A DNA stretch of 64,000 nucleotides, from positions 744,001 to 808,000 of the forward strand of contig JABWDB010000035.1 in the NCBI GenBank assembly GCA_019614645.1, given 5' to 3'. Both the position numbers and the translations under genes were made by a program. Below, piece by piece: positions 61,801-64,000 of the stretch; within the stretch, counting starts at the first letter, position 1, and each line of letters begins with the position of its first letter. The stretch is from Stratiolaelaps scimitus. Its lineage: Eukaryota > Arthropoda > Arachnida > Mesostigmata > Laelapidae. The notes beneath the pieces were generated by a model. That model saw only the letters and a program-made list of their open reading frames with translations, ran no database searches and was not told the DNA's origin.

Positions 61801-62197
61801 ATGGAACAGTAGTAACATAGAAATATTACTAATAGTTATTATTATTATCATTATTATTTTCTATTAATTATCGTCATGCGTCAGCTATAATGTGCTTGTT
61901 GTACTAATAGTTTCGCTTTCTTTGCAGATTATTTAGCAATAATGTAACACATGCAACAATATCCACAACAATATTATTCCAATGTAATTCAACAATCGAA
62001 ACACAATAACTCAATAATAGTAATGAGACATAAATTAGAATTGCTATAATAACTGTCATACACAGACACATACCCATAAACATTAGACATTGATAAGCAT
62101 GTGGTTTTTTTTCGCTCCGTTGACCCGAGATCTATAACGTGCACTGTTTATATATCGTATTGATATATATATATATATATAAATATTATATAATGTG

Positions 62198-62232
<35 letters not shown>

Positions 62233-64000
62233 TATTATCATAATTACTATTATTTAATAGTTGATACCGTTGCCAGCTGCCTCCTGATTTCGACGCCTTG
62301 CGATTGATTTTTTTTGTCGCTTTTCAATTCGTTTCTGTTTTTTTTCTGCTATATAATCCCTATCTCACGCTCATCTTGCTTGTTTCGGTGGGCGTGAATT
62401 ATCAATGCGGATACAACGAATAACGCAGTCTAGCGGATCTATTTTATTTTTTTGGTCTCACAATTAATTTTTTCGAACGCTAGCTTGGTATAGTTCGCTC
62501 TCATTTTCTCTCGCTCTCACCAAGCACCAACTGACTTATGGGCGACTAACTCACTCTGTAAAACATTCGTGTGACAGTTTGGCCATTCATCGCAACAAAT
62601 TTCCCGCGTTACTTTCGCAGCGTCTTGACTGACCATCAGTGTCGTTGTCGTTTGACGGATAAGATGATTTGTACGTGATGCAAATTCGTTTTGTCACATT
62701 GCGATTTGTATCCAATTCATATTTGTGCTCGCTGAAGAACGAACACATTCGAGAGAGCCCTTCATTTATCATCTGCTCTGTCAGATGTTACTTACGTAAC
62801 GTCTGCGTATCACGATACACAGCGCTTTATGGTACCCGTTCGAACGACAATGGACAAGCTCATTTGATCATAAGCAAAAGTCCTATATTTATTTCTTCTG
62901 TTTAGTGTCGGTGCTGCTGCTGCTGCTGCTATTGCAATGGTTATTTCGACTCGCTCTCAATCAGGAGGACAGCGTTCTGTTGTTTATCCTGTTTTGTATG
63001 GCGCCTGCTATATATATATATATAGATATATATGCTTACATATACCAGGCGAATGCTACTGTTGCCTACGGCGCTTGTTTACGCTTCTACTGCTGCTGCT
63101 GTTGCTGCTGCTGTTGTTCTCTCTGTTGTGACGCCAGACAGGCAAGCTATATGCGGTGTGAATGCGGTCACCGTCTTTTCTGATTTACGGGACCGTTTTC
63201 TGAGTCATTGATTACAACGTTTCGTTACTAAAGCGACCACTCAGCGTTCTACTCAATCAGTGCCAAATGGAGGAGTTCGGCCTATTATTTAACTTGAGGC
63301 TTATTGTCTTTCAACATTGTCGCCTTTCGTCCCTCTGGTCATCTCCTCCAATACTTGCCTATTATATTTAATAAAGTATCTGCGTTGTCCCGTTACATTA
63401 GCGTGCTCATAATCAATATTGTTCTCATATTAGTTCGAGTAAAGTAGCTGTTGTCGTTTCGCTCAAGTAATCATCTGCTCGACATTATTCTGTGTCTCGG
63501 TCAATCGCCTCGTAATTAGACAAGAAGACATTGGATATCGCCATAACGATAACAATCACAGAATATCACCACTCATAATAGTAACAATAATAATAATAAT
63601 AATAATAATCATATTATTATACTCGAGTTAACCCAATCAATCTCACTCATCATTGTACATCAATCAACACTAACAGTATTCGTTATCCATGAGTACAATA
63701 TATGAACACTAATAATAATAATAATATTAATAATAATAATAACAGTAATCATATCAAAACAAAAATACAACAGCACATATAAAATCACCCATCTTCGAAA
63801 CATTCATATGTTGATGTGGCTTTCATTGCTATTGTTGTTGAAGTAGAAGTAGTAGTTGTTGTTGTTGTTATTGTTACTGCTGTTGTTGCTCTTGTTGTTG
63901 CTGCTGTCGCTCTAATGAAAAATCATTTAGATCTCGGCTTCGCTCTGCATTGCGTGCCTTCCTTTTTCTTTTATCGATTTGTTCTTACTTTTCCTCCGTT
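55721..64000. other. Non-coding right flank, no gene seen
   Basis: AT-rich DNA with (CT)n and (TA)n at 56310-56372, (TA)n at 58463-58480, 58856-58905 and 59422-59440, (ATT)n at 59480-59515, 60070-60086, 60230-60248 and 60550-60575, GTTA tandem repeats at 60770-60802, a GC-rich CGCGCGCGCCCGCGC patch near 61053-61070, (AAT)n at 62201-62232 and 63583-63610, and (GTT)n near 63855-63900. Open frames are all low-complexity. It may be intergenic or a large intron of a gene outside the window. Confidence 0.55.

Overview
The window is animal nuclear DNA. Genes are split by GT-AG introns in consistent phases, the proteins are metazoan orthologues (TOM20, TIM50, TRAP-beta, a POU class VI factor and a FANCD2-like relic), and the spacers are full of (TA)n, (ATT)n and (CTG)n arrays with mariner, non-LTR and SINE-like debris. 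The look is arthropod. A mite or other chelicerate is my best guess, but nothing here proves it.

Layout. At 1.4-7.8 kb two mitochondrial import genes sit head to head: tomm20 (-, three exons) and timm50 (+, five exons). Their start codons are 436 bp apart, so a shared bidirectional promoter is likely. TIMM50 intron 2 holds a 396-bp inverted-repeat (MITE-like) element. From 8 to 14.5 kb there is a 689-bp internally deleted mariner with exact TA target duplications, then a frameshifted non-LTR retrotransposon. At 14.8-15.6 kb lies ssr2 (TRAP-beta, -), two exons, complete. From 15.6 to 23.3 kb there is no intact gene, only a tRNA-derived SINE and a broken non-LTR element whose catalytic motif reads MDDG.

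From 23.6 to 35.0 kb, on the - strand, nine phase-compatible exons add up to a 2071-codon POU class VI gene (Drosophila pdm3 / vertebrate POU6F type). Its long N-terminal part is extremely glutamine-rich; the POU-specific domain and homeodomain are in the last two exons. A CpG-rich belt at 38.6-41.3 kb upstream is a candidate promoter/5' UTR region.

From 42.0 to 45.5 kb, on the + strand, a series of exon-like blocks resembles the C-terminal half of FANCD2. The blocks join in phase but carry four in-frame stops, so I call it an unprocessed pseudogene. From 45.5 kb to the end I find no supportable coding gene: only microsatellites, a second GC-rich belt (47.0-48.4 kb) and a second tRNA-like SINE (55.4-55.7 kb). 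This could be intergenic DNA or a large intron of a gene lying outside the window.

No new molecular system is evident. The items most worth a second look are the TOM20-TIM50 divergent pair, the very large polyQ POU6 protein, the FANCD2 relic with intact exon phases, and a perfect intronic hairpin at 33611-33650.
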